Shown piece after piece: positions 17,715 through 26,230 of a DNA stretch of 35,800 nt. A model generated the notes under the pieces. The model was not told the origin of the DNA and searched no databases. It worked only from the letters and a program-made list of their open reading frames with translations. The stretch's first letter is position 1. Every line of letters begins with the position of its first letter. The stretch is from the NCBI GenBank assembly GCA_035462845.1, contig DATHTV010000236.1:1-35800 (forward strand), written 5' to 3'. The position numbers and the translations under genes are program-made. Origin of the DNA: DASTQL01 sp035462845. GTDB lineage: Bacteria > Actinomycetota > Actinomycetes > Jiangellales > Jiangellaceae.

Positions 17715-18893
17715 ATGGCTCGCCTCGCCCGCGGCATCGTCGCCGCTCTCCTGCTGGTCACGGCGGCTGCGGTGCCGGCGCCGGCGGCGACCGGTTCGGC
17801 GACCGAGCCGCTGGGCGGGCAGCGACTGGCGCGCACGGGCGTGGTCGTCGCCGACCCCGTACCCGGCGTGCCGGACCCACCGCTCGTGGACGCGGCCGCG
17901 TACCTGCTCGCGGACACCGGCAGCGGAGACGTGCTGGCCGGTCTGAACGCCCACGTGCCGCGGCCACCGGCCAGCGTCATCAAGCTGCTGACCGCTCTGG
18001 CACTCCTGCCCCGGACCGACGTGCAGGTGCCGTACGTGGCCACCGACGCCGATGCGTCGGTGACCGGCAGCCGGGTGGGCCTCGTGCCCGGCCATGACTA
18101 CACCGTCAACGACCTCGCGTACGGGCTGCTGCTGGCCTCCGGCAACGACGCGGCCCACGCGCTGGCCGAGGCCGCCGGCGGCCAGCAGCAGGCCCTGGCC
18201 GCGATGAACGACGAGGCCGAACGGCTGGGGGCGTGGCGGACCAGAGCCCTGACCCCGCACGGGCTCGACGAGCCGGGCCAGGTGTCCACCCCGTACGACC
18301 TCGCGCTGGTGGCTCGGGCCGCCCTGGCCGACCCGGTCGTCTCCGCGCTCGCCGCCACGCCGGCGTACGTCTTCCCCGGTCCCAGCGGTCCGTACCAGAT
18401 CCAGAACCAGAACCGGCTGCTCGGCAGGCTGCCCGGCGCGGTCGGGCTCAAGACCGGGTTCACGTCCGGCGCCGGTCACACCCTCGTCGCGGCTGCACAG
18501 CGGGACGGGCGCACACTCGTCGCCGTGGTGCTCGGCTCGGAGGGCCGGGCGGAGGACGCAGCGGGGCCACTGCTGGAGTGGGGCTTCGCCGCGGGGGCGG
18601 GAGCCGGGCCCGTCAGTCGTCTCCTGACGCCCACCGAGGTCGCCGAGGAGCGGCGGCACCGTGAGCGCGCCGCGGCCGAGACCGCGCGGGACTCGGCCGA
18701 CGGCACCGCCGCGTTGCCCGCACCCGTCGTCGAGGCCGTCGACGAGGTGCTCGCGTCCCGGGAGTGGGGTAGGACTGCGGGTCCGGTGATCTGGGCCGTC
18801 GCGGTGACGACGGTCCTCGTCGCGGGCGCGATCCTCGTCCGCCTGACGCGGCGAGCCCGTGACCGGAGCCGCGACGGGGACGTGCAGCGCTGA
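17715..18893 (+). CDS. D-alanyl-D-alanine carboxypeptidase (PBP5-type, S11)
   Basis: Trims the terminal D-Ala from peptidoglycan stem peptides outside the membrane. 392 residues: signal peptide at 1-25 (MARLARGIVAALLLVTAAAVPAPA), S11 domain with S87-x-x-K90, S142-G-N144 and K246-T-G, then a charged Ala/Glu linker and one C-terminal transmembrane helix (about 363-383) with a basic tail. It is thus anchored by a helix rather than the amphipathic tail of E. coli PBP5. TACGCT lies 10 nt before the ATG and may be its -10. galT follows closely. Confidence 0.93.
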   Translation: MARLARGIVAALLLVTAAAVPAPAATGSATEPLGGQRLARTGVVVADPVPGVPDPPLVDAAAYLLADTGSGDVLAGLNAHVPRPPASVIKLLTALALLPRTDVQVPYVATDADASVTGSRVGLVPGHDYTVNDLAYGLLLASGNDAAHALAEAAGGQQQALAAMNDEAERLGAWRTRALTPHGLDEPGQVSTPYDLALVARAALADPVVSALAATPAYVFPGPSGPYQIQNQNRLLGRLPGAVGLKTGFTSGAGHTLVAAAQRDGRTLVAVVLGSEGRAEDAAGPLLEWGFAAGAGAGPVSRLLTPTEVAEERRHRERAAAETARDSADGTAALPAPVVEAVDEVLASREWGRTAGPVIWAVAVTTVLVAGAILVRLTRRARDRSRDGDVQR

Positions 18894-18940
18894 CCATGCC
18901 GCCCCATGAGGCACCCGACGTCCGAGCTGCGGAGGCTGCA

Positions 18941-19954
18941 GTGTTCACCGCGTCGCACCGGCGGCTCAACCGACTCACCGGCGAATGGGTGCTGGTCTCG
19001 CCGCACCGCACCGCCCGGCCCTGGCAGGGTCAGGTCGAGGAGCTCAGACCCGAGGACCGGCCGGCTTACGACCCTTCCTGCTACCTGTGCCCCGGCAACG
19101 CGCGGGCCGGCGGTGCGCGCACTCCCCGGTACGGCTCCACCTACGTCTTCGACAACGACTTCGCTGCCTTGAGCCCGGACACCCCTCCGCGCGGCAGCGA
19201 GCCGACGAGCCTGCTGGTCGCGGACAGCGAGCGCGGGATGTGCCGGGTCGTCTGCTACTCGCCGCGTCATGACCTGACGCTGGGGCAGCTGCCGGTCGCG
19301 GCGATCCGCACGGTGGTCGACACCTGGGTCGAGCAGCACGTCGAGCTCGGCGGACAGGACTGGGTGCAGCACGTGCAGGTCTTCGAGAACCGCGGCGCCA
19401 TGATGGGCGCGTCGAACCCGCACCCGCACGGACAGATCTGGGCCAACGAGCACCTCCCCAACGAGCCGGCGAAGGAGCTGGTCCACCAACGCGCCTACGC
19501 CGAGAACGGCGGGTGCCTGCTCTGCGACTACCTCGACGTCGAGCTCGACGACGGCGCGCGCATCGTGTCGCGCAACACGCACTTCACCGCCCTGGTCCCG
19601 TTCTGGGCGACCTGGCCCTTCGAGACCCTCGTCCTGCCGCACGCGCACGCCGGCGCGCTGCCCGAGCTCGGCGCGGGGCAACGCGACGGGCTCGCCGACA
19701 TCCTGCGACGCGTGGCCCGCCGCTACGACCGGCTCTTCGGCGTGACGTTCCCCTACTCGATGGGCCTGCACCAGCCCCCTACCGACGGCGACCCGCACCG
19801 CGAGTGGCACCTGCATGCGCACTTCTACCCGCCGCTGCTGCGTTCGGCGACCGTGCGCAAGTTCATGGTCGGCTACGAGCTGCTCGGCCAGCCCCAACGT
19901 GACATCACGCCCGAGAGCGCCGCCGACCGGCTGCGTGAGGTGCCGGAGGACTAG
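18941..19954 (+). CDS. galT: Galactose-1-phosphate uridylyltransferase
   Basis: Leloir pathway enzyme exchanging UMP between UDP-glucose and galactose-1-phosphate. NPHPHGQIW holds the nucleophile (H163 of H161-P-H163), and CYLCPGN (C47, C50) the metal ligands. C-terminal domain motifs HFTALVPFWATWPFE and HREWHLHAHFYPPLLR are intact. I choose the GTG at 18941 because GGAGG ends 5 nt before it; the in-frame ATG at 18896, 2 nt after the carboxypeptidase stop, lacks a good site and would add 15 residues (352 in total). No galK or galE is adjacent. Its TAG stop shares CTAG with the convergent acyltransferase. Confidence 0.93.
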   Translation: MFTASHRRLNRLTGEWVLVSPHRTARPWQGQVEELRPEDRPAYDPSCYLCPGNARAGGARTPRYGSTYVFDNDFAALSPDTPPRGSEPTSLLVADSERGMCRVVCYSPRHDLTLGQLPVAAIRTVVDTWVEQHVELGGQDWVQHVQVFENRGAMMGASNPHPHGQIWANEHLPNEPAKELVHQRAYAENGGCLLCDYLDVELDDGARIVSRNTHFTALVPFWATWPFETLVLPHAHAGALPELGAGQRDGLADILRRVARRYDRLFGVTFPYSMGLHQPPTDGDPHREWHLHAHFYPPLLRSATVRKFMVGYELLGQPQRDITPESAADRLREVPED

Positions 19955-21213
19955 AGACGGCGCGCGAGGAGGTGACCCGTGCTTGCCACGTCATCACTCG
20001 TCGGCACCGACGGACGGCCAGCGGGCGTACGGACCGCGCTGGTCCCGAGGACGACGCGCAGACCGGGGACGTAGCGGGAGAGGTGGCCCACGGCGAAGCA
20101 GAGCGCCACACCGACGATCGAGACGACCGCGAACTTGGTGAACGCGGACACCGGTAGGCCGGCCACGGCCGCCTGCACCGCGACGAGCAGGTAGACGTGG
20201 ACGATGTACGCGGCGTAGCTGGCGGCGGCGACGGCGGCCAGCAGCGGACCGGACCGGCGGACGACGTCGCGGAAGAGCACGACCAGGCCGGCCGCCAGCC
20301 CGGCGCAGATGAGCGCCTCCCAGGTGCTGCGCAACAGCGACCCTCCGTTGACTCCGCCGAGGGTCATGACGCTGGTCCATCGCTCCGGCGCGACGGCCTG
20401 GAGCAGATAGACCGATGCCGCGGCCGTCAGCCCGACGGCGAGCCACGGGTACCCGACGCGCCGGGGCAGCCGCCGCAGCCAGTCCCCCCGCCAGGCGAGC
20501 ACACCCAGGGCGAACAGGCTGACGTACTGCGCCATCTTCGCCGGCTCGGCAGGCAGCAGCACCAGCAGCGGCACCCACGTGTCCACCGGGTACTCCCAGC
20601 GGATCACCCAGGTGAGCAGGCTGAGCGCCACGACGTAACCGGCGATCGCCCGGTGGCCCGGCACGCGCCAGCGCCGTGGTTGCCCACCTCGGCGGGCGCG
20701 GACCCACCGCCAACCCAGGTACGCGGCGGTGTACAGCAGCAGGTGGGCGAGGAACCACAGGTGCATGTAGATCGGGCGCCAGCCGTCCTCGTACAGCGAC
20801 CCCACGAACTCCCCCAGCGGGGGACGCGACATGACGAGGTAGACCATCGGCAGGTTGACCGCCAGCACGATTACGACCAGCGGGATGCCGATGCGTCGCC
20901 AGCGGTCCGCGGCGAACCGCCGCTCCCCCTTGTGATCACATGCCAACGCGGTCACGTAACCCGCCAGCAGGAACAGCAGGCCGAGGCCGACTGCCGCGTT
21001 CACCGTCCAGAACGGCACGAACCAGTCGCTGGACGCGGCGTCGGCGACGGGCCAGTTCCCCTCTGCAGCCGGGCCGTAGGGCTGGGACGCGTGGTGCACA
21101 ATCACCATGACCACCAGGGCGGCGCGCAACGCGTCTAGGAACACCAGGCGCGAGGTCCCCCGTGCCTCACTCGGCAGAGCGACCCTTGCGGGTGCCGTCG
21201 GACGCCCAGGCAT
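19951..21213 (-). CDS. Membrane acyltransferase (acyltransferase 3 family)
   Basis: Integral membrane O-acyltransferase, about 420 residues with about ten hydrophobic helices. RLVFLDALRAALVVMVIVHHASQPYG near residue 22 is the family's first helix, with the conserved His of the active site; WFLAHLLLYTAAYLG and SYAAYIVHVYLLV are also typical. Such proteins transfer acyl groups to surface sugars, antibiotics or envelope polymers; the acceptor here is unknown. GGGAGG lies 6 nt before ATG 21213 but directly abuts the ATG at 21219, so the inner ATG is preferred. Convergent with galT. Confidence 0.85.
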   Translation of the reverse strand: MPGRPTAPARVALPSEARGTSRLVFLDALRAALVVMVIVHHASQPYGPAAEGNWPVADAASSDWFVPFWTVNAAVGLGLLFLLAGYVTALACDHKGERRFAADRWRRIGIPLVVIVLAVNLPMVYLVMSRPPLGEFVGSLYEDGWRPIYMHLWFLAHLLLYTAAYLGWRWVRARRGGQPRRWRVPGHRAIAGYVVALSLLTWVIRWEYPVDTWVPLLVLLPAEPAKMAQYVSLFALGVLAWRGDWLRRLPRRVGYPWLAVGLTAAASVYLLQAVAPERWTSVMTLGGVNGGSLLRSTWEALICAGLAAGLVVLFRDVVRRSGPLLAAVAAASYAAYIVHVYLLVAVQAAVAGLPVSAFTKFAVVSIVGVALCFAVGHLSRYVPGLRVVLGTSAVRTPAGRPSVPTSDDVASTGHLLARRL

Positions 21214-21346
21214 GATCATCCTCCCGCGGCGACGACCGCCTGACCCAGACGGGGGACACTTCCATTACCCACCCGGTTCCCGCCCGCAGCCAGAGTCGAA
21301 GGACACCGGCACGACGCGACGTATGAGTCCTCCCGGCGGCAAGCGC

Positions 21347-21796
21347 TCAGGAGATCGCGGCCTTCACCAGCTCGACGACCCTCTTCTCCACCGCGGGGCT
21401 CCACGTCACGAGCGCGTACGACACCGGCCACATGTCGCCGTCGTCGAGGTTCGCGACGTCCTGAAAGCCCAGGGTCGAGTATCGGTAGCTGAACTTGCCC
21501 GCGTCCTGGAAGAAGACGACGATCTTGCCGTCCGCGTTCGCGTAGGCGGGCATGCCGTACCAGGTCTTCGGCAACAGGTCCGGGGCCGTCGCGGTCACCG
21601 CCATGTGCACTCGTTCGGCGAGGGCACGATCCTCCGGTGCCATCTCCGCGATCCGGTCCAGGACCGCCTGCAGGCCGTCGGCCTTCTTGGCGCCCTTCTT
21701 GCCCTCGGCCCGCAGCTCGGCCGCGCGTTCCTTCATCGCGGCACGCTCTTCGGCGCTGAAACCACCGGACCCGGTCGTGGCGTTCTTGGCAGGCAT
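21347..21796 (-). CDS. DUF1801 / YdhG-like protein
   Basis: Soluble 149-residue protein of the DUF1801 family (frataxin-like YdhG/YjbR fold). A Lys/Ala/Glu-rich N-terminal part (FSAEERAAMKERAAELRAEG) precedes the domain VLDRIAEMAPEDRALAERVHMAVTATAPDLLPKTWYGMPAYANADGKIVVFF. The WYGMPAY motif is characteristic. Function is not established for this branch; some members are called iron chaperones on weak grounds. ATG preceded by AAGGGA. A palindrome and a TAGCCT -10 candidate lie upstream. Confidence 0.85.
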   Translation of the reverse strand: MPAKNATTGSGGFSAEERAAMKERAAELRAEGKKGAKKADGLQAVLDRIAEMAPEDRALAERVHMAVTATAPDLLPKTWYGMPAYANADGKIVVFFQDAGKFSYRYSTLGFQDVANLDDGDMWPVSYALVTWSPAVEKRVVELVKAAIS

Positions 21797-21854
21797 TCTC
21801 GGGATTCCCTTCTCGACGCTGGGTGCTCGGCCTCGTGCCGGACTTGTCCTCGGA

Positions 21855-21877
21855 AGGCTAGGCGCGGTGACACCGCG
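21855..21877 (-). promoter_or_regulatory. -10 element with abutting palindrome (DUF1801 gene)
   Basis: On the minus strand TAGCCT (21860-21855) is preceded by CGCGGTG-A-CACCGCG (21863-21877), a perfect 7-bp inverted repeat sitting in the -35/-10 spacer. This position suits a repressor or a MerR-type activator. The leader would be about 50 nt. Confidence 0.4.
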
Positions 21878-21983
21878 GGCGCTTCTCGATTCATGACCGG
21901 ATGGGACCGCATCGGGGACCAGTCCAGGCCCCGAGCGGCGCGCTCCACTCCTGGACTTCCCGGAGCGGGCGCATCCTGGTGGC

Positions 21984-22583
21984 GTGTCCACACCGCGCGC
22001 CGTCGTCCTGGTCGAGGGGAACAGCGACCGGGTCGCGCTGAACACCCTGGCGGCGCGCCAGGGCCGAAACCTCGACGCCGAAGGCATCGAGGTCGTCGCG
22101 ATGGGCGGGATCACCAACACGCGGGCATTCGCATCCCGGTTCGGGCCGCACGGGCTCGGCGTCCCGCTTGCGGGGCTGTACGACGCGGCCGATGAGTCCC
22201 GGCTACGGCACGGCCTGGAGGCGGCGGGGCTGCGCGCCGCACTCGAGCCGGACGGACCGTCGGGGCTGGGCTTCTACCAGTGCTCGGCGGATCTGGAGGA
22301 CGAGCTCGTCCGGGCACTCGGCGTCGAAGCCGTCGAAGCCGTCATCGAGGCGGCCGGTGAGTCGCGCTCGCTGCGGCTCCTGTCGGGCATGCCCGCTCAG
22401 CGCGACTGGCCGCGGGAGGCCGTGCTCCGGCGCTTCCTCGGGGTCCGGTCCGGGCGCAAGGCGCGCTACGCGGCGCTGCTGGTGGAGGCGCTGGACCCCG
22501 GCCGCGCGCCCGAGCCGTTGGTGGCCGTGCTCGCCCGGGTGAGCGGCGTCCCCGCGCGGAGGGCGCCGTGGACGTGCCGTTGA
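21984..22583 (+). CDS. Stand-alone TOPRIM-domain protein (OLD-nuclease-like)
   Basis: 199-residue protein whose N-terminus AVVLVEGNSDRVALNTLA (E11) is a TOPRIM start as in the C-terminal domain of OLD-family nucleases. The second acidic motif reads GLYDAADE (D67, D70, E71), not a clean DxD. The rest is helical and Arg-rich. No ATPase domain is fused or adjacent, so it is either a small nuclease-like protein or a non-catalytic nucleic-acid binder. GTG start without a nearby ribosome binding site; CATCCT lies 6 nt upstream (possible leaderless mRNA). Confidence 0.75.
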   Translation: MSTPRAVVLVEGNSDRVALNTLAARQGRNLDAEGIEVVAMGGITNTRAFASRFGPHGLGVPLAGLYDAADESRLRHGLEAAGLRAALEPDGPSGLGFYQCSADLEDELVRALGVEAVEAVIEAAGESRSLRLLSGMPAQRDWPREAVLRRFLGVRSGRKARYAALLVEALDPGRAPEPLVAVLARVSGVPARRAPWTCR

Positions 22584-22656
22584 CGGACGATCGCCCTGGG
22601 CATCGTGGACCTCCGGGGGACCCCCGCTGTGGCACAGGCGCTGACACACTGACGCC

Positions 22657-23034
22657 ATGCCCACCGGCGATGCGGAAGTCCTCACGCGACTGCTGGCCGC
22701 GTTCAATGCCCACGACCTGGACCAGATCATGAGCTTCTTCGCTGACGACTGCGTTCTGGAGACACCCCGGGGGGAGCACCCCTGGGGAACGCGATTCGAG
22801 GGTCCGACGGCAGTGCGGGCAGGGCTCGCCCAGCGCTTCCGCGGCCTGCCCGATGTGCGCTACTCCGAGGACGAGCACTGGGTCTGCGACGGACGCGGCG
22901 TGTCGCGCTGGCTGCTCACCGGGACCACGACCGACGGCGAGCAGGTGCGCGTACGAGGCTGCGACCTCTTCGACCTCCACGACGACGGACGCATCCGGCG
23001 CAAGGACTCGTACTGGAAGATCGTCCGGCTGTAG
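22657..23034 (+). CDS. SnoaL-like / NTF2-fold protein
   Basis: 125 residues with the NTF2-like pattern of small polyketide-cyclase or isomerase relatives: LLAAFNAHDLDQIMSFFADDCVLETPRG, FEGPTAVRAGLAQRF, and the closing strands GCDLFDLHDDGRIRRKDSYWKI. The family covers enzymes and ligand binders, and the substrate cannot be inferred. ATG start with no clear ribosome binding site; CACACT lies exactly 6 nt upstream. Single gene between the TOPRIM gene and a convergent membrane protein. Confidence 0.85.
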   Translation: MPTGDAEVLTRLLAAFNAHDLDQIMSFFADDCVLETPRGEHPWGTRFEGPTAVRAGLAQRFRGLPDVRYSEDEHWVCDGRGVSRWLLTGTTTDGEQVRVRGCDLFDLHDDGRIRRKDSYWKIVRL

Positions 23035-23119
23035 GGGCGGCCACCCGGCCGTCCTCGTGCCGCGGGTCCGTGGCATCGAGGGGACACGGTGGGCCACCTC
23101 ACTGCTGACCCAGGCGGGG

Positions 23120-23740
23120 TCAGCCGAGCAGCAGGACCATGCCCAGGGCCCCGGTGTAGAGGTGCGCCCAGAACGGCGGGTTGAACGGTCCCGCGAACCG
23201 CGTGGCCACCAACCCGGCGGCGAAGCTGACGCCCCACCCGATCCCGACCCAGCCGAGCCAGGTGGGCAGCGCGTCCGAGGCCAGCACAGCCGCCCCGAGC
23301 ACCGCCGAGCCGACGTAGGCCGTGAGCATGTGCACGACGTAGAGCGCACCGGCCCACCGGTCCTGGACCGCGAAGCCCTCGGGAACGTGTCCCTCGGTGA
23401 CGGTCCGCTCCGCCGCCGAGGCCACGACCGTGAGGCGGAAGGCCAGGGACGCGATCCAGCACACGCCGCCGGACAGGTAGACCGCGGTCGCCATGGCCGT
23501 GAGGACGGTGGCGGTGGGCTCGTCCATGGCCAGGGCCAGTCCCGCCAGACCGGCCGGCGTGACCACCAGACCGGCGATCATCCACGTGTGGATCCACACC
23601 CAGCGACGTCGGTCGCGGACAACGATGGGCAGCGACTGCTCGTGCGGGCGCTGGTAGTCCAGGCGCCACGCGACGGCACCCACGAGGAAGATCACGAGGC
23701 CGGCGACGAGGACGCCACCGACGAGGACCGACTCCTGCAT
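23120..23740 (-). CDS. Six-helix membrane protein of unknown function
   Basis: 206 residues, about six transmembrane helices: an N-terminal helix (VLVGGVLVAGLVIFLVGAVA), a basic loop with DRRRWVWIHTWM, then four or five helices ending GALGMVLLLG. I do not recognise the family with confidence; it resembles small uncharacterised actinobacterial integral membrane proteins. An open frame extends upstream through the VOC gene in another frame, but the ATG at 23740 begins the hydrophobic protein. CACGAT lies 6 nt before it, and no ribosome binding site is evident. Confidence 0.75.
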   Translation of the reverse strand: MQESVLVGGVLVAGLVIFLVGAVAWRLDYQRPHEQSLPIVVRDRRRWVWIHTWMIAGLVVTPAGLAGLALAMDEPTATVLTAMATAVYLSGGVCWIASLAFRLTVVASAAERTVTEGHVPEGFAVQDRWAGALYVVHMLTAYVGSAVLGAAVLASDALPTWLGWVGIGWGVSFAAGLVATRFAGPFNPPFWAHLYTGALGMVLLLG

Positions 23741-23816
23741 CCCCGCATCGTGCCAGCGCTGCACCGTGCGGAAAGACCGCCGGGCACACCGGGCCAGCCC
23801 GGCGGGGTCGGCGGAG

Positions 23817-24206
23817 CTAGTCCTCGGGGCCGGCGGTGTGGCAGACCGCCTCGACGTTGTTGCCGTCCGGGTCGCGGACGAACGCGCCGTAGTAATGGTC
23901 GTGGTACTCCGGCCACAGTCGAGGCTGGTGGAGCACCTCCGCCCCCAGTCTGATCGCAGCGTCGAAGAAGGCCCGCACCGTCGCCGCGTCCCCGGCGGTG
24001 AACGCCACGTGGATCTCCCGGTTCGGGCCGGATGCCGGACCCTCCGTGGGCTGGGCAGCGATCCAGAAGGCCGGCATGCCGGTCCCGTACCCGATCGCCA
24101 CGCCGTAGTCCATGACGCGGCGGTGGCCGAGCACACCGAGGACTTCGTCGTAGAACCTCGCCGAGGCCGCCAGGTCGGAACAGTTGATGCTCAGGTGGTC
24201 GATCAT
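23817..24206 (-). CDS. VOC-family (glyoxalase/bleomycin-resistance-like) protein
   Basis: 129-residue vicinal-oxygen-chelate domain protein: MIDHLSINCSDLAASARFYDEVLGVLGHRRV, then HVAFTAGDAATVRAFFDAAIRLG and YYGAFVRDPDGNNVEAVCH. Candidate metal ligands are H4, the His of the IHVAF strand and the Glu of NNVEAV. This single-domain form is typical of uncharacterised glyoxalase-like proteins, and the substrate is unknown. ATG start; CAGGAT lies 6 nt upstream. Confidence 0.88.
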   Translation of the reverse strand: MIDHLSINCSDLAASARFYDEVLGVLGHRRVMDYGVAIGYGTGMPAFWIAAQPTEGPASGPNREIHVAFTAGDAATVRAFFDAAIRLGAEVLHQPRLWPEYHDHYYGAFVRDPDGNNVEAVCHTAGPED

Positions 24207-24249
24207 GGACTCATCCTGCCCTCGGCCGCCGGGGAACGCACTCAAGACG

Positions 24250-24810
24250 TCAGCCGGCGGCGTCCTGATCGTCCAGGAGGGCGAGCAGCCTCGTCGTCGT
24301 GGTCCAGCTGCGGATCGTCATCCGCTGGTACTCCGGCGTGCCCACGATCTTGCTCAGCTTGCTCTGCACCCGGCGGGCGCCCAGCCGCTGGAAGTAGAGC
24401 ACCCCGCGCCCCGGCCACGCCGCGTCCACGCCCTCCCGCAGCTGGACGACCCGCATCGCCCGACCGCTGGTCAGCGGCGCCTTGAGGAAGAGGACGTCGG
24501 AGTAGTAGGTGTCCGGAGCGGTGCCGAACCCGTCCGGCGCCTGGTGGACGACCCTGCTCAGCTGGAGGTGCGAGCGCACGACCACGACGAGCGGAACCCC
24601 CAGACGCCCTTCGAGCATCGCCTCGACGTCGCTCTCCAGCCCCGCGCGCGCGGCATCGGTGGAGAACAGCACGTTGCCCGACTGGATGTAGGTCGCGACC
24701 GACCCGTAGCCGGCGACCTCGAACGCCGCTCGGAGGTCGCGCATCGCGACCTTGTTGCGCCCGCCGACGTTGATCCCCCGGAGCAGCGCCACGTACCGCG
24801 TCGTCGCCAC
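24250..24810 (-). CDS. DUF1697 protein
   Basis: 186 residues of the DUF1697 family, recognised from YVALLRGINVGGRNKVAMRDLRAAFEVAGY followed by VATYIQSGNVLFST. These motifs are almost invariant in the family, whose function is unknown. The C-terminal part LQRLG-like stretch FQRLGARRVQSKLSKIVG and TIRSWTTTTRLLALL is also typical. GTG start without a ribosome binding site; TAGGTT lies exactly 6 nt upstream, indicating a leaderless mRNA. Confidence 0.9.
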   Translation of the reverse strand: MATTRYVALLRGINVGGRNKVAMRDLRAAFEVAGYGSVATYIQSGNVLFSTDAARAGLESDVEAMLEGRLGVPLVVVVRSHLQLSRVVHQAPDGFGTAPDTYYSDVLFLKAPLTSGRAMRVVQLREGVDAAWPGRGVLYFQRLGARRVQSKLSKIVGTPEYQRMTIRSWTTTTRLLALLDDQDAAG

Positions 24811-24816
24811 CCGCCG

Positions 24817-24822
24817 AACCTA
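24817..24822 (-). promoter_or_regulatory. -10 element of a probable leaderless promoter (DUF1697 gene)
   Basis: TAGGTT on the minus strand, followed by 6 nt and the GTG start at 24810. The geometry is identical to the ACBP and histidine kinase genes. Confidence 0.45.
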
Positions 24823-24861
24823 GCGCCATGCCTGCCGCGCCCGTCGAGCGCCGGAAACGGG

Positions 24862-24891
24862 GTGACCGGCGGCGGGCTGCCTGGCTACCAT
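24862..24891 (+). promoter_or_regulatory. Candidate promoter of the GNAT gene
   Basis: GTGACC (24862-24867), an 18-bp spacer and TACCAT (24886-24891) predict a leader of about 120 nt. A 7-bp stem CGGCTCG-GGCAT-CGAGCCG lies within this leader at 24936-24954. The 211-bp gap between DUF1697 and GNAT shows nothing else. Confidence 0.3.
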
Positions 24892-25021
24892 CCGCGCCGT
24901 GGAGTGCACTGCTGCAGGTCGTCCCCGCCGCTGAGCGGCTCGGGCATCGAGCCGAGGCAGCCGGCCGCCCAGGACGGGCGGCTCGGCCCGATCGACCACC
25001 CTCAGCGCGAAAGGCACTGTC

Positions 25022-25510
25022 ATGCACATCCGTCCGCTCCGGCGCGACGACCTTCCTCATCTCGTCGAGCTCACCATCGACACCTTCGGCCCCTTCTACG
25101 AGGACTCCTTCCGCCCGCACGTCGGCGACATCGTCTTCGTGCACGAGCACGGGAGCTGGCGCGACGACTACCGTCGCCAGGTCCCGGCGCTGCACCACCC
25201 GGGTCAGGGCAAGCACGTCGCCGTCGCCGAGGCCCACCCCGGGCACCCGGTGGTGGGCTACGTGGCGTGGAACGTCGACCCGGCCCGCAAGCACGGCGAG
25301 ATCGAGATCCTCGCCGTGGCCGCCGGTCACCGCCGAGGGGGGGCGGGCAGCGCGCTGTGCGACCACGCGCTGGGCGCCATGCGCGCCGACGGGGTGGAGG
25401 TCGTGGCCATCGGCACTGGTGGCGACCCGTTCCACGCCCCGGCGCGGGGGCTGTACGAGAGCCTCGGCTTCACACCGTTCCCCGGGGTCTACTACTACAA
25501 GGCCCTCTGA
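25022..25510 (+). CDS. GNAT-family N-acetyltransferase
   Basis: 162-residue acetyl-CoA-dependent acyltransferase. Opening MHIRPLRRDDLPHLVELTI is a typical GNAT strand-helix; IEILAVAAGHRRGGAGSALCDHALGAMRADGV is motif A with the Q/R-x-x-G-x-G/A pyrophosphate-binding loop; GLYESLGFTPFPGVYYYKAL closes the fold. The substrate is unknown. ATG start with GAAAGG about 9 nt upstream. Convergent with the response regulator gene. Confidence 0.9.
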   Translation: MHIRPLRRDDLPHLVELTIDTFGPFYEDSFRPHVGDIVFVHEHGSWRDDYRRQVPALHHPGQGKHVAVAEAHPGHPVVGYVAWNVDPARKHGEIEILAVAAGHRRGGAGSALCDHALGAMRADGVEVVAIGTGGDPFHAPARGLYESLGFTPFPGVYYYKAL

Positions 25511-25572
25511 CTCCGCGGCGTCCGGGCCGAGTTGGGAATCCGGTGCGGTTCCCGCGCAGCGCGGTCGGACCG

Positions 25573-26226
25573 TCACCGCCCGACCAGGCCGGCCTCGTAG
25601 GCGGCGATGACGAGCTGCGTACGGTCCCGCGCGCCCAGCTTCGTCAGCAGGCGGCCGACGTGGGTCTTGGCGGTCGCCGCGGACATGTGCAGGGTCGCGC
25701 CGATCTCGGCGTTGCTCAGACCGCGTCCGACCTCGGTGAGCACCTCGACCTCCCTCGCCGTCAGCGAGGCCAGCCACCTCGGCTCCGACGCCGCGGCGGG
25801 CGTGTTGACGTACGCGGAGATCAGCCGACGTACGAGGGAGGGAGCCAGCACGGACTCGCCCCGAGCGACCACGTGGACCGCCGCCAGGAGGTCCTCCGGC
25901 TGCGCGTCCTTGAGCAGGAAGCCGCTCGCGCCCGCTCGCAGCGCTGCGTGGACGTAGTCGTCGAGGTCGAAGGTCGTCAGCACGATCACCCGGGTGGCCC
26001 CGAGGTGCGGGTCGGCGGTGATCGCCGCGGTCGCGCTGACCCCGTCGCGACCGGGCATGCGGATGTCCATGAGGACGACGTCGGGCCGCTCGCGCCGGAC
26101 CACCGCCACCCCGGCGTCTCCGGTGTCCGCCGTGCCGACCACGGTGATCTCGGGATCGGAGTCGAGCAGCGCGGCGAAGCCCGAACGGACCAGGTGCTCG
26201 TCGTCGACCACCACGACCGAGATCAT
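25573..26226 (-). CDS. NarL/LuxR-family response regulator
   Basis: 217 residues: receiver domain 1-120 with acidic pocket VDDE (D8, D9), phosphoacceptor D54 in VLMDIRMPG and the KDA motif (LLKDAQPEDL); HTH-LuxR domain at about 145-210 (LTAREVEVLTEVGRGLSNAEIGATLHMSAATAKTHV). It activates or represses target promoters when phosphorylated. It starts 4 nt after the histidine kinase stop, so the two are translated together. Targets are unknown. Confidence 0.95.
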   Translation of the reverse strand: MISVVVVDDEHLVRSGFAALLDSDPEITVVGTADTGDAGVAVVRRERPDVVLMDIRMPGRDGVSATAAITADPHLGATRVIVLTTFDLDDYVHAALRAGASGFLLKDAQPEDLLAAVHVVARGESVLAPSLVRRLISAYVNTPAAASEPRWLASLTAREVEVLTEVGRGLSNAEIGATLHMSAATAKTHVGRLLTKLGARDRTQLVIAAYEAGLVGR

Positions 26227-26230
26227 CGGG

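Noticed and set aside
22614..22626. CGGGGGACCCCCG as a terminator of the TOPRIM gene
   Set aside because: The loop is a single base, so the real stem is short, and no T-run follows.
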